Source: a virus. From it: a stretch of DNA of 64,000 nucleotides. Below, in pieces: positions 52,835-60,327 of this stretch (positions are counted from its first letter, which is position 1; each line of letters begins with the position of its first letter). Location: positions 1-64,000 of the IMG/VR virus record IMGVR_UViG_3300017782_005987; one strand, 5' to 3'. A model generated the notes under the pieces. It was given only the letters and a program-made list of their open reading frames with translations. It had not been told where the DNA came from and made no database searches. The position numbers were made by a program, and so were the translations under genes.

Positions 52835-52857
52835 TTTACAATAAATAGGAGATAAAA

Positions 52858-53187
52858 ATGTCTAAAAAAGGATTTACTTTTAAAGCCTCTGGAGACCATT
52901 TATGCTATGATATTAAAATACATTTAGAAGAAGATTCTTCTTTAGAAGAAGTATTACATGCTTTTGAAAATTTTTTAAGATCTTCTGGGTTTTACATCAA
53001 TATGGATGATTATATAACTATTGAAGAAGGTATCGAGATAGATTTTACTCCTGAACCGGATGATCTTCTTACAGAAAAAGGATTAGATAAATTATTCAAA
53101 GATATAGACAAGACTATATCTAAGACTAGTAATGTAGTTTCTATGTACAAAAAATCAGATAAGGGAGATAAAAATGAAGATCAGTGA
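52858..53187 (+). CDS. Hypothetical acidic protein, 109 aa
   Basis: A strong TAGGAGATAAAA site precedes the ATG. Product is acidic, alpha/beta (KIHLEEDSSLEEVLHAFENF; LRSSGFYINMDDYITIEEGI) with a Lys-rich end. The compact beta-alpha start suggests a small globular domain common in phages, but no family is recognised. It overlaps the next gene by 14 bases. Confidence 0.58.
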   Translation: MSKKGFTFKASGDHLCYDIKIHLEEDSSLEEVLHAFENFLRSSGFYINMDDYITIEEGIEIDFTPEPDDLLTEKGLDKLFKDIDKTISKTSNVVSMYKKSDKGDKNEDQ

Positions 53188-53365
53188 TAAACTTAAGGAA
53201 GTAAATGATAGTATTACTATTTATCGTTACGATAATGGTTATATGGTAGACGTTAGTGGTCGTGATTCAAGCGATGACTATAAAAATGCTCGTATTTGTG
53301 TATCTTCTATTGAAGATGTAACTTCTTTAGTAGATGAGTTCTCTAGTATGAAAATTAATGACTAA
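53174..53365 (+). CDS. Hypothetical protein, 63 aa
   Basis: The AAGGGAGATAAAA site lies inside the preceding gene. Product is beta-rich (SITIYRYDNGYMVDVSGRDS) and acidic with one Cys (NARICVSSIEDVTSLVDEF). It shares a TAATG junction with the next gene. No family recognised. Confidence 0.56.
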   Translation: MKISDKLKEVNDSITIYRYDNGYMVDVSGRDSSDDYKNARICVSSIEDVTSLVDEFSSMKIND

Positions 53366-53601
53366 TGAGCGAGTTTAGATACGGTATATTCAAATTGTTA
53401 GCAAAGATACTAGGTGGTAATAGTGTAATGCTAGCTGTTGTGTATACTGTAGGACATATAGTGATTGCAATGACTTGCAATCGTATTATTACAGGAGCAG
53501 ATTGGGCTCTTGCAGGAGCAGATGCTATTATAGAGCCTTGTATAAACGGAGTTTGGTTTTATATACTACATAATGCTTGGAGAAAGCATAACGAAACTTA
53601 A
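53365..53601 (+). CDS. DUF2061-like membrane protein, 78 aa
   Basis: Two hydrophobic segments (SVMLAVVYTVGHIVIAMTCN; ADWALAGADAIIEPCINGVW) are joined by RIITGADWALAGADA and end FYILHNAWRKHNE. This matches the small DUF2061 membrane family (IxxITGxxxxA...xxEPxxxxxxYxxHxxxW). The family's role is unknown. TAATG coupled to the previous gene. Confidence 0.62.
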   Translation: MSEFRYGIFKLLAKILGGNSVMLAVVYTVGHIVIAMTCNRIITGADWALAGADAIIEPCINGVWFYILHNAWRKHNET

Positions 53602-53625
53602 TTAGATTAAAGAAAGATATATGTA

Positions 53626-53790
53626 TTGTTATTCGCAATTATTATTCAAGTTGGAGCTAGTATCTACTCTTACGATATGATGGTGTACTCAGACCTAGAA
53701 AAATGTGAGTACCATAAAGAAAAATTAGAACAGCTTTACTTTTACACTAAAAACGTTACGGTAACGTGTTATGAATATCAAACACTATAA
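53626..53790 (+). CDS. Small secreted-type protein with two cysteines, 54 aa
   Basis: TTG start after AAAGAAAG. A hydrophobic start (LLFAIIIQVGASIY) is followed by DLEKCEYHKEKLEQLY and VTVTCYEYQTL. The plan resembles the small Cys proteins at 5067 and 6495. The non-ATG start makes it uncertain, but no other gene fits this DNA. Confidence 0.42.
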   Translation: MLFAIIIQVGASIYSYDMMVYSDLEKCEYHKEKLEQLYFYTKNVTVTCYEYQTL

Positions 53791-53893
53791 TGCTTGGTTC
53801 CAAAAACTGCGCAAGCAATATGGAATCCTGACAGCGTTACAGTGCTTCATGTATAATGCTAAACATTACGACATAGATGGAAATTATAAATGA
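53771..53893 (+). CDS. Hypothetical peptide, 40 aa
   Basis: ATG lies inside the end of the previous ORF and TGA overlaps the cupin start. Product (MNIKHYNAWFQKLRKQYGIL...) is basic and aromatic. Real only if this run of overlapping genes is continuous. Confidence 0.4.
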   Translation: MNIKHYNAWFQKLRKQYGILTALQCFMYNAKHYDIDGNYK

Positions 53894-54216
53894 AATTTAG
53901 AACTGAAAGCATAGAGGGCGTAGTTGTTAAACACGATGAACGCTATATTGTTAAAGATAATACTTTATTGAATAACCTTGTTTTTAGCAGTACAAGATTA
54001 AATCCTCGTAAAAGCACTAGTGGACATAAACATAAAGGACAAGAAGAAGTTTATATATTTATAGAAGGTAGTGGTACTATGGATTTAGACGACACTACTT
54101 TCAATGTAAATGCTGGAGATACTGTATTAATCGAAGACGGCGTGTTTCACCGTGTACATGCAGGTAATGAAGAAGTTTATTTTGTTTGTGTATTTGATGG
54201 AAGGAGAACAAAATGA
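53890..54216 (+). CDS. Cupin-domain protein, 108 aa
   Basis: TSGHKHKGQEEVYIFIEGSG is the first cupin motif (GxxHxHxxxxE), and FNVNAGDTVLIEDGVFHRVH the second (PxxxxHxxxN variant), giving a His-His-Glu-His metal site. Cupins of this type bind small molecules or act as sugar isomerases or dioxygenases; the substrate is not clear. It overlaps the next gene as ATGA. Confidence 0.75.
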   Translation: MKFRTESIEGVVVKHDERYIVKDNTLLNNLVFSSTRLNPRKSTSGHKHKGQEEVYIFIEGSGTMDLDDTTFNVNAGDTVLIEDGVFHRVHAGNEEVYFVCVFDGRRTK

Positions 54217-54458
54217 AATTGAATACAGACTTTCCTTGGTTATGTGTTAAAGATGATGAGAGGTTTAATGGGGTAGTTTGGAGATTAGTAGGTGAGGTAA
54301 TTATAGAAGACCAAGAGGATGGTAGTGGTCTATTAAACTTTGATTTAGAAATAAATGATAGTACTAATCCTATAGAAGATGTAAAGGCTTTTCATCAATA
54401 TACTGGTGATTTTATAAGTAAAGCTATACAAAAAGGTCTTGAAATAGAAAAAACATAG
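54213..54458 (+). CDS. Hypothetical protein, 81 aa
   Basis: GAAGGAGAACAAA precedes the ATG. Acidic beta-rich protein (PWLCVKDDERFNGVVWRLVG) ending in a helix (AFHQYTGDFISKAIQKGLEI). The last gene before the promoter at 54459. No family recognised. Confidence 0.56.
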   Translation: MKLNTDFPWLCVKDDERFNGVVWRLVGEVIIEDQEDGSGLLNFDLEINDSTNPIEDVKAFHQYTGDFISKAIQKGLEIEKT

Positions 54459-54487
54459 TTGCATAATAGTTATTTCTTTGTTATGAT
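54459..54487 (+). promoter_or_regulatory. TTGCAT-17-TATGAT promoter of the kinase-like gene
   Basis: TTGCAT (54459-54464), 17 bp, TATGAT (54482-54487), 26 bases before the ATG at 54513 with a GAGGGATGACTA site between. Confidence 0.72.
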
Positions 54488-54512
54488 ACTTTATAACAAT
54501 GAGGGATGACTA

Positions 54513-55178
54513 ATGACTGCTTATAGGCTGATTAAAAATACTGCAAAAGCTGGTAATGCTATAATAGGAGCTGGGTGTTATGCTGCGGCTCTTGAATCAC
54601 ACGCAAGAGACGATACTGTTATCAAAATTGGTACCAATATGGCAGATCCTTGGATCTATTACTATGATATGATAATCTCTAAAATGCAAGACAATCCTTG
54701 TGTTCCTAAAGTGAAATCTTTTCACATTGATCATAGTAATGAGTATTATGTTTGTGTAATGGAACGTTTAGAAGAATCATGTCCTAATTATTGTCACCGT
54801 AATGGTTCTTATGATGCGATAAAAGAATATCTCTATGGAGATTTGAGAAAGAAAAAATTCTTAAAAATTGCCAAAAACAAGTATCCTGAGCAACTTCCAA
54901 ACCCTACTGCAATGCTTGAGGTACTGGATAACATTATTAGATTAACAGATGCGTTTACAGAAGAAGATGCGGAAGATATTGAATGTAATTGGGATGACCC
55001 AATGGACGCAAATAAACTAGATATGCATCACGGTAATGTAATGTTTAGGGAGGGGGCTGCTCTTGTTATTACAGATCCTTGGTGTAATGTAGATATGAGT
55101 AGTGTTCCTGATGTTTCTATGTGGATGGATGAAAATATGACTAGTGATACTGGCAAATATGAGTGGTTAGGGAGATAA
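54513..55178 (+). CDS. Protein-kinase-like phage protein (T7 0.7-related fold)
   Basis: The 221-residue protein has a kinase-like lobe arrangement: GAGCYAAALESH, TVIKIGTNMADPWIYYYDMI (the VIK lysine), YYVCVMERLEE (hinge), then NKLDMHHGNVMFREG (HxGNxM catalytic-loop analogue) and LVITDPWCN in place of DFG. Similar small kinases occur in T7-like and marine phages, some shutting off host transcription. Active-site residues look mostly kept, so phosphotransfer is plausible. Target not known. Confidence 0.66.
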   Translation: MTAYRLIKNTAKAGNAIIGAGCYAAALESHARDDTVIKIGTNMADPWIYYYDMIISKMQDNPCVPKVKSFHIDHSNEYYVCVMERLEESCPNYCHRNGSYDAIKEYLYGDLRKKKFLKIAKNKYPEQLPNPTAMLEVLDNIIRLTDAFTEEDAEDIECNWDDPMDANKLDMHHGNVMFREGAALVITDPWCNVDMSSVPDVSMWMDENMTSDTGKYEWLGR

Positions 55179-55179
55179 A

Positions 55180-55356
55180 ATGGACGAAGCTACTGAACTT
55201 AGTCAACGTTTATCAGTTGTACTTACTGAGATTCGTGATATAATGGAAAAACGAAAAGAACGTGTAGAAGAACTTCGCGATCAAATTTCATTTATTGAAA
55301 ACGAAAACGAAGATCTTGAACGTAAAATTAACGAATTGATTCAGGATGCGATTTAA
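55180..55356 (+). CDS. Coiled-coil protein, 58 aa
   Basis: One base after the kinase-like stop with GGGAGATAAA in front. Almost the whole product is heptad-patterned (RLSVVLTEIRDIMEKRKERV; QISFIENENEDLERKINELI). Overlap with the next ORF's optional start is trivial. Function unknown. Confidence 0.58.
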   Translation: MDEATELSQRLSVVLTEIRDIMEKRKERVEELRDQISFIENENEDLERKINELIQDAI

Positions 55357-55369
55357 AAGGAGAAATACA

Positions 55370-55657
55370 ATGATTGGAAAAGACTTTTGGGATGATATGG
55401 ATATGGATATCACCGAATTACAAATTGATATTGAACTTGCTGCACATAAACTTGTAAATGAGTATGGTAAATCTTTAACTGAAGGAGATTTACTTAAACT
55501 TAATGCTATGACTGACACTTCTCATAATGGTGTTGAGCGAGCCTATGCTAAGTCAGCATTACAGCACTATAAAACAAAAAACTTTACTCCAGAATTTATT
55601 CATCAGCATAAAACTATTTTCAAAAAATCTTGGTGGAAGTTTTGGAGAGCAGCATGA
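55370..55657 (+). CDS. Hypothetical protein, 95 aa
   Basis: ATG 55370 has AAAAGGAGAAATACA; an in-frame ATG at 55346 lies within the previous gene and lacks a site. Acidic helical N-terminus (DDMDMDITELQIDIELAAHK) and basic aromatic end (KTIFKKSWWKFWRAA) that could touch the membrane. Coupled to the next gene by ATGA. Confidence 0.56.
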   Translation: MIGKDFWDDMDMDITELQIDIELAAHKLVNEYGKSLTEGDLLKLNAMTDTSHNGVERAYAKSALQHYKTKNFTPEFIHQHKTIFKKSWWKFWRAA

Positions 55658-56019
55658 TGGAATTATTATTTTTCTTTTTTCTTACTATAAAACATTCTGT
55701 TGCAGATTTATATTTACAAGCTGCCTTACCTAAAGGTGGAAAAGATAATTTATACAACCCAAAAGGGTATATTCATGCAGGAGAGCACGCTCTTCTGACT
55801 TTTATAGTTGTTTTATTTTTTACAGCACATATGGGAATAGCTTTTGGTTTTTTAGTACTTGATTTCGTTCTTCATTTTTTAATTGATTACTGTAAAACTA
55901 TGATTGGCAAACGCTTATCTATTGAGTGGAACAGTCGTAGATTTTGGACTTTAACTACTGTAGATCAGATACTTCATTCTTTTTGTTACTTGTTATACAC
56001 CTATTTACTTTTCTTTTAG
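55654..56019 (+). CDS. DUF3307-like integral membrane protein
   Basis: ATG 55654 overlaps the previous stop. The 121-residue product has hydrophobic helices with ELLFFFFLTIKHSVADLYLQ, GYIHAGEHALLTFIVVLFF, LVLDFVLHFLIDYCKTMIG and TTVDQILHSFCYLLYTY. The H, D-x-x-x-Q, H, D-x-x-K and DQ-x-x-H pattern is that of DUF3307 phage membrane proteins. Function of the family is unknown. Confidence 0.66.
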   Translation: MMELLFFFFLTIKHSVADLYLQAALPKGGKDNLYNPKGYIHAGEHALLTFIVVLFFTAHMGIAFGFLVLDFVLHFLIDYCKTMIGKRLSIEWNSRRFWTLTTVDQILHSFCYLLYTYLLFF

Positions 56020-56021
56020 TC

Positions 56022-56050
56022 TTGCATCTTACTTTAATTTTTGATAGTAT
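56022..56050 (+). promoter_or_regulatory. TTGCAT-17-TAGTAT promoter
   Basis: TTGCAT (56022-56027), 17 bp, TAGTAT (56045-56050), 40 bases before the ATG at 56091 (AAGGAGATACTA site). Confidence 0.75.
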
Positions 56051-56090
56051 ATTACTATATTGAGAAATTAAGGATGATAAGGAGATACTA

Positions 56091-56777
56091 ATGCCAAACT
56101 GGTGTAACAATTCAGCCACATTTACTGCCCCTAGCACTCAAGCGTTTGACAACTTTGTTGCTCATATGGAGCGTCATTGGGCATGGGACCCTCAACACGA
56201 AGATACTGATGAGTATAGAGCCTCTGAAGAGCCAGGAGGTTTTTGTGATTACTTTGTGCCAGAACCAGATTATAATACCACTAGTGTTGACCCTGCTCAC
56301 CCTGATCTTCATAAAGACGGTGAGTTTACTATGCCTAGTTGGTGGGATTTTCGTGTTTCTAATTGGGGAACCAAGTGGGAAATCGGTACTGAACCTGATC
56401 AAATAACTTTTGATCGTGAAGATCTTTCTTTTCATATTTGGTTTGATAGTGCTTGGTCTCCTCCTACTGGTATTTATGAGGCTGCTACAGACCAAGATTG
56501 GAATGTAGAGGCTAATTATTTTGAAGCTGGAATGGATTTTATTGGGTATTTCTCCTCAGCTGAAGGTGAAAATTCTTATTCTATAGGTACTAGAAATAAT
56601 ACAGATGCTCCTGATTGGTTAGTAGAAATGTATGAGAATGACTACGAATGGATAGAAGAAATGACCCGTGAGCATGATGCAGAGGAGTTGTCTCGTGAAG
56701 ATTTCGTTGAGAAATGGACAGAAGAATTTGCAAATGAGTGGGACGATATCAATCAAAAGCAAGAAAACAGCAAGTAA
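56091..56777 (+). CDS. DUF1281/YubB-ferredoxin-like protein
   Basis: The 228-residue protein starts MPNWCNNSATFTA and contains WWDFRVSNWGTKWEIGTEP and HIWFDSAWSPPTGIYEAA, matching the YubB/DUF1281 family of plasmid and phage proteins (MPNWCxN; WxxxNWGTKW; FxTAWSPP). The C-terminal third is extremely acidic (YENDYEWIEEMTREHDAEEL). The family's role is not established; DNA-mimic behaviour of the acidic tail is a possibility. It is a single-gene unit between two promoters. Confidence 0.72.
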   Translation: MPNWCNNSATFTAPSTQAFDNFVAHMERHWAWDPQHEDTDEYRASEEPGGFCDYFVPEPDYNTTSVDPAHPDLHKDGEFTMPSWWDFRVSNWGTKWEIGTEPDQITFDREDLSFHIWFDSAWSPPTGIYEAATDQDWNVEANYFEAGMDFIGYFSSAEGENSYSIGTRNNTDAPDWLVEMYENDYEWIEEMTREHDAEELSREDFVEKWTEEFANEWDDINQKQENSK

Positions 56778-56785
56778 TAAAGTTC

Positions 56786-56814
56786 TGGACTTACAGTGTG
56801 TTTGGTGTTATAAT
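56786..56814 (+). promoter_or_regulatory. Promoter with TATAAT and weak -35
   Basis: TATAAT (56809-56814) is perfect; 17 bp upstream is TGGACT (56786-56791), a poor -35. It sits between the DUF1281 stop and the methyltransferase-like gene at 56846. Confidence 0.55.
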
Positions 56815-56845
56815 ACACTGTAATTCCAATTTTAAGAGGTGAATA

Positions 56846-57562
56846 ATGAAAACAATTACACAAATCTACGACAAAATGTTAGATGATAATTATACAGGAT
56901 TAGATAAATGGGTACACCATTTAGTAATATTTGAAGACTATCTAACAAAACTAAAACCAAAAAATTCTGTTACTAAGTTCAATCTAGTAAATATTAGTGA
57001 AAGTGTAGACTCTTCTATATTATTTCATAATTATGTTTCTCAATGGAATCTTGAAGAATTTCAGATCATCCATGTTCATGAGAATCCTAAAGACGTTTCT
57101 GAACTTAAAAAACTTGGTATTAAAACAATGCAGGGTTCGGCAGAAGATGAAAGCTTTTTGAGAAAAGTAGCTTCTGCTGCGGGCAGTTTTGACGTATTGG
57201 TTGATGATACTCATTATACTAATAAACAAAGAACTATTGTAAAGTTTTTATACCCTAGAATGGCGGATAACGGAGTTCTTTTTGTAGAAGATACTTATTT
57301 AGGTTTGAGAAAAGAATATGTTACTTCTAAACCTTCTTTTCTTGAGTATGTTCAAACTTTGTATAGAGAATTAGATGATTGGCATAATAACGCAATGCAA
57401 GATAAGCAATACCAGTTACCTGATCAACGAAGAGATATTGCAGAATATCGTCAGTTAACTCAATTTGCTAAAAACACTAAAGGTATCCATCTTTATAATG
57501 GTCTTGTAGTTTTAGAAAGATTAAGTATCGAACCACCTTATCAAAAAGTCAGACACTGGTAA
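56846..57562 (+). CDS. Class I SAM methyltransferase-like protein
   Basis: The 238-residue protein has TKFNLVNISESVDSSILFHN in place of a clean glycine loop, FQIIHVHENPKDVSELKKLG, then AGSFDVLVDDTHYTNKQRTI and LYPRMADNGVLFVEDTYLGL, the acidic-strand and VDDxxH motifs of macrocin-O-methyltransferase-like enzymes. The missing GxGxG makes SAM binding uncertain. C-terminal KNTKGIHLYNGLVVLERL is like the last two strands of the fold. Substrate unknown. Confidence 0.62.
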   Translation: MKTITQIYDKMLDDNYTGLDKWVHHLVIFEDYLTKLKPKNSVTKFNLVNISESVDSSILFHNYVSQWNLEEFQIIHVHENPKDVSELKKLGIKTMQGSAEDESFLRKVASAAGSFDVLVDDTHYTNKQRTIVKFLYPRMADNGVLFVEDTYLGLRKEYVTSKPSFLEYVQTLYRELDDWHNNAMQDKQYQLPDQRRDIAEYRQLTQFAKNTKGIHLYNGLVVLERLSIEPPYQKVRHW

Positions 57563-57574
57563 AAGGAAAACTAA

Positions 57575-57748
57575 ATGCACACATTAACAGTTCCTCTAGT
57601 TTTTAAGTATAAATGTAAACATTGTAAACAAGAAGCTGGTAAACCTGAGACCACTAAGGAAAACTCAGATTTTCCTGTTTGGCATGATTGTGAAAGTAAT
57701 GTTTGGAAGAAAGAACCTATAAAAGAAGAAATGAGAAAGGCAGCATAA
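57575..57748 (+). CDS. Zinc-binding small protein, 57 aa
   Basis: KYKCKHCKQEAG and WHDCESNVWK give C-x2-C...H-x-x... C-type zinc ligands. AAAAGGAAAACTAA precedes the ATG. Lys-rich ends. It shares one base with the next gene's start. Confidence 0.52.
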   Translation: MHTLTVPLVFKYKCKHCKQEAGKPETTKENSDFPVWHDCESNVWKKEPIKEEMRKAA

Positions 57749-57939
57749 TGGAAATCGACGGACCTTTTAAAACCGCTTTTGATCAGGGTAGTGTAGGGAT
57801 ACTTAGACGAGAACTAACTACTTATAAAAACCGTAATGGAACTTTAGTACGAGAAACAGTTGTTCGTACTTATTCATCAAATGGTGATTATAATGATTCT
57901 ACTGAAATCGCTATTCTTGAAGGGGGTTCTTGTGTATGA
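57748..57939 (+). CDS. Hypothetical protein, 63 aa
   Basis: ATG 57748 (TAATGG junction) is preferred to an upstream in-frame GTG. Beta-rich product (GILRRELTTYKNRNGTLVRE; TVVRTYSSNGDYNDSTEIAI). No family recognised. Confidence 0.52.
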   Translation: MEIDGPFKTAFDQGSVGILRRELTTYKNRNGTLVRETVVRTYSSNGDYNDSTEIAILEGGSCV

Positions 57940-58382
57940 GAGTAAAAGTAGAGCCCAAATATAAAAAGTCTGTAGAAGAGATTGAATGGTATCGTTTATC
58001 TGATACTACTATTTGGGCTCAATATGAGACTCTTTGGCGCTGGGGAACCTTTTATATTACTCTTGACGAAGAAGAATATACTCGTTTAGTAGAGGCTTCA
58101 AAAGAAGATACTTTTCAGATGGCGACTGAGATAACTGCTTACGAAGACTTTGATTTGCAAGATTGTTGGGATGGAATTAGTTGCGATACAACTATTTATA
58201 GCCATAAAGAAAAAGAAAAGGCAAAAGAACTACAAGAAAAACTAGAGAATGAGATTGAAAAAGAGTACTGCTATGACTTTTATGAGTGGTTAGAAAATCA
58301 CGATTTTGAACATAGTGGAGATTATGAGGTGTGGATACACGGCCCTCTTGTACTTACTATCGAAGAAACTGGAGATAATTAA
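57936..58382 (+). CDS. Hypothetical acidic protein, 148 aa
   Basis: ATG 57936 overlaps the previous stop. Product has many Trp, Tyr and Glu (EEIEWYRLSDTTIWAQYETL; DEEEYTRLVEASKEDTFQMA), is mostly helical, and ends in LVLTIEETGDN. No family recognised. It adjoins further small acidic proteins. Confidence 0.55.
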   Translation: MRVKVEPKYKKSVEEIEWYRLSDTTIWAQYETLWRWGTFYITLDEEEYTRLVEASKEDTFQMATEITAYEDFDLQDCWDGISCDTTIYSHKEKEKAKELQEKLENEIEKEYCYDFYEWLENHDFEHSGDYEVWIHGPLVLTIEETGDN

Positions 58383-58676
58383 ATGATATTTGAAAAGATT
58401 GAGCATCATAGCGTAAATCTTCATTATAAATATGAAGTCGATGATGAAACACTAATAGAAGTTTTTGGCTCAGTAAGTCGTTTTGAAGAATTGTTAGCTT
58501 ATCATTGTGATTATACAGGTGCTTCTGGGGTAGGAGACAACCCTGCCACCCCAGAAGAAGAAGAATTATTTATTGATTTTTGTTGTGAATTAGATCCTAC
58601 TGAGTCTGAAGAAGATTGGTGGTCAGCACGTAAGGGAGGATATGAAGTATCATGGAGTGAGATTGATGATACATAG
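58383..58676 (+). CDS. Hypothetical acidic protein, 97 aa
   Basis: Directly follows the previous stop. Product is rich in Glu and Asp with Cys pairs (IDFCCELDPTESEEDWWSAR). No known domain. Similar in size and charge to neighbours at 57936 and 58666; a shared role against a basic partner is possible. Confidence 0.52.
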   Translation: MIFEKIEHHSVNLHYKYEVDDETLIEVFGSVSRFEELLAYHCDYTGASGVGDNPATPEEEELFIDFCCELDPTESEEDWWSARKGGYEVSWSEIDDT

Positions 58677-58941
58677 TTTTGAGGAGCTTGTATTCGAAGA
58701 TGATCCTTGTGGTGTAGTAAATATTAAACGTGCTATAGCTACTTTTGGAGAATATAAACTTAGTGTTATACTTGAAAATAAAAAGACACTATATGAAGTA
58801 GCTGTTATTAAAGATAATAATTTTATTCATGTTCCAGGGATACACACTAATACTAAGGATGAAGTGATACCTTATCTTACTCCTGAAAATGTAACTGAAA
58901 TTATAAAAAAATTACATAATATAGTAGGAGAGAACATATGA
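58666..58941 (+). CDS. Hypothetical protein, 91 aa
   Basis: ATG 58666 overlaps the previous stop; 58642 is another in-frame ATG. Alpha/beta product (DDPCGVVNIKRAIATFGEYK; KTLYEVAVIKDNNFIHVPGI) ending in a helix. Overlaps the next gene as ATGA. Confidence 0.52.
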   Translation: MIHSFEELVFEDDPCGVVNIKRAIATFGEYKLSVILENKKTLYEVAVIKDNNFIHVPGIHTNTKDEVIPYLTPENVTEIIKKLHNIVGENI

Positions 58942-59495
58942 ATGATGATTGGAAATTACAAGCAAATACATGGATTGATATAGCATGGTCTTGTATGCTT
59001 ACCCCGCTTCTTCCAAAGTATCAGTATCATGTTTTAGATCGTTGTCTACGGGGAGCTTCTGATATTATCTCTTGTGAAACTACAGCAGTTCATTCTAATA
59101 CTGCATCTTTAATTCAGTGGTGTAAAACTTGGTCGTCTGAGGCATTATTTAAGTATCAAGATATAAAAGATGAATTAACAGAAGAGCGTAACGGAAAGCC
59201 TCCTACACATCGACAAATTTGCAATGCGCGAGATGATAGAAACAAAAGATGGTTCACTTGCGAACACGAGTATCCTATTATCATTCCAAAAAAAGGTGTG
59301 AGAGACTACGGCTGGACACGTTCGCAATTACGTGATTGGATGTGGCGATATTCTCGTGTGACAATCATTCTTAATTCAGAAAATGATAAGCTACTCCCTT
59401 TCACTGAAGATATGGAGTTAGCAAGCAAAAGATATACAGATGCTAATATCATAATTTGTAAGCATCCGCACCATTTAGAAAAAGAAGTTGCTTGA
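58938..59495 (+). CDS. Hypothetical protein, 185 aa
   Basis: The protein has a Trp/Cys-rich first half (WIDIAWSCMLTPLLPKYQYH; CETTAVHSNTASLIQWCKTW) and a basic Cys/His centre (ICNARDDRNKRWFTCEHEYP), possibly metal-binding, then a helical end. No family recognised. It is the last gene before the consensus promoter at 59492. Confidence 0.52.
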   Translation: MNDDWKLQANTWIDIAWSCMLTPLLPKYQYHVLDRCLRGASDIISCETTAVHSNTASLIQWCKTWSSEALFKYQDIKDELTEERNGKPPTHRQICNARDDRNKRWFTCEHEYPIIIPKKGVRDYGWTRSQLRDWMWRYSRVTIILNSENDKLLPFTEDMELASKRYTDANIIICKHPHHLEKEVA

Positions 59496-59520
59496 CAGTT
59501 TCTTTTTTATTTGATATTCT
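59492..59520 (+). promoter_or_regulatory. TTGACA-17-TATTCT promoter
   Basis: TTGACA (59492-59497), 17 bp, TATTCT (59515-59520), overlapping the preceding stop codon. It precedes the genes at 59542-60048. Confidence 0.8.
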
Positions 59521-59541
59521 ATTAAAAAGATGGAGAATTAA

Positions 59542-59646
59542 ATGGAACTAAAAGATTTTTGGAGCGGAGTATTTATAAGTGGTCTTCCTTTATATGGGAT
59601 TATTGTAGTTCATATACTTAGAGAAATAGGCTGGATACTAGTATGA
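59542..59646 (+). CDS. Single-pass membrane peptide, 34 aa
   Basis: GATGGAGAATTAA precedes the ATG. Product is one hydrophobic helix (FISGLPLYGIIVVHILREI). Overlaps the next gene as ATGA. Function unknown. Confidence 0.48.
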   Translation: MELKDFWSGVFISGLPLYGIIVVHILREIGWILV

Positions 59647-59888
59647 AAAAACAAGGATATTACTCTATTGGAGATCGTATTTTAACTCGTCATGGAATTG
59701 CTCATATCACCGAGATTGAACAAACCACTCCACAAGATCCTAAATATGGTTTTCCAGTATCAGAGATACCTATGAGTTATAAAGGTATGTGGGTTGTCAC
59801 TATGGATAATGGGCATTGGACTTATGGTAACTCAGTAATGACACATGCAGAGGAGATTTATCATGAATCCAGTAGCGCCATACATTGA
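59643..59888 (+). CDS. Hypothetical protein, 81 aa
   Basis: Product starts MKKQGYYSIGDRILTRHGIA and has a beta-rich SH3-like layout (GMWVVTMDNGHWTYGNSVMT) suggestive of a small barrel, but no family is recognised. Overlaps the next gene by 26 bases. Confidence 0.52.
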   Translation: MKKQGYYSIGDRILTRHGIAHITEIEQTTPQDPKYGFPVSEIPMSYKGMWVVTMDNGHWTYGNSVMTHAEEIYHESSSAIH

Positions 59889-60048
59889 GATTTATCCTTT
59901 CAAAAATGAATTTAACTCCGCATATCCTAGAGATATGTGGCAAATATTAGAACACGACCCTAGCGGTATTGTAAATGCTAGAACAGCTTTTTCTAGAAAA
60001 GAAGCTGAACTTATAAAACACAAATTTCAATCTAAGAATTCAAAATAA
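59863..60048 (+). CDS. Hypothetical protein, 61 aa
   Basis: ATG 59863 has the strong site AGAGGAGATTTATC inside the preceding gene. Product (MNPVAPYIEIYPFKNEFNSA; DPSGIVNARTAFSRKEAELI) is alpha/beta and soluble. No family recognised. Confidence 0.52.
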   Translation: MNPVAPYIEIYPFKNEFNSAYPRDMWQILEHDPSGIVNARTAFSRKEAELIKHKFQSKNSK

Positions 60049-60050
60049 AC

Positions 60051-60079
60051 TTGCTTTTTACTTAATTATATGTGATAAT
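60051..60079 (+). promoter_or_regulatory. TTGCTT-17-GATAAT promoter
   Basis: TTGCTT (60051-60056), 17 bp, GATAAT (60074-60079), 29 bases before the gene at 60109 (AAAAGGAGAATAGG site). Confidence 0.72.
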
Positions 60080-60108
60080 TAAACATAATCAGAAAAAAGG
60101 AGAATAGG

Positions 60109-60327
60109 ATGACTTTTGACGAGTGGAAAAAAGAAGTAGATGTAGTTTGTATCGGTGCTTTTGGAGTATCTTCAGACGATCTTCCTGATTGTTTGTGGTA
60201 TGATTACTGGCAAGACAGTATGTCTCCTTCTGAAGCTGTAGAATGTGCAGTAGAAGATAGTTGGGGCTTTGACAATTCTATGTATTATGAGCTGTGGTAT
60301 GGCTCGGCTGCGGTTGGAGCTGTATAA
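60109..60327 (+). CDS. Hypothetical acidic protein, 72 aa
   Basis: Rich in Asp, Trp and Tyr (SDDLPDCLWYDYWQDSMSPS; CAVEDSWGFDNSMYYELWYG) with two cysteines. Small proteins with this acidic aromatic pattern occur in cyanophages and pelagiphages, function unknown. Coupled to the next gene (TAATG). Confidence 0.55.
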   Translation: MTFDEWKKEVDVVCIGAFGVSSDDLPDCLWYDYWQDSMSPSEAVECAVEDSWGFDNSMYYELWYGSAAVGAV

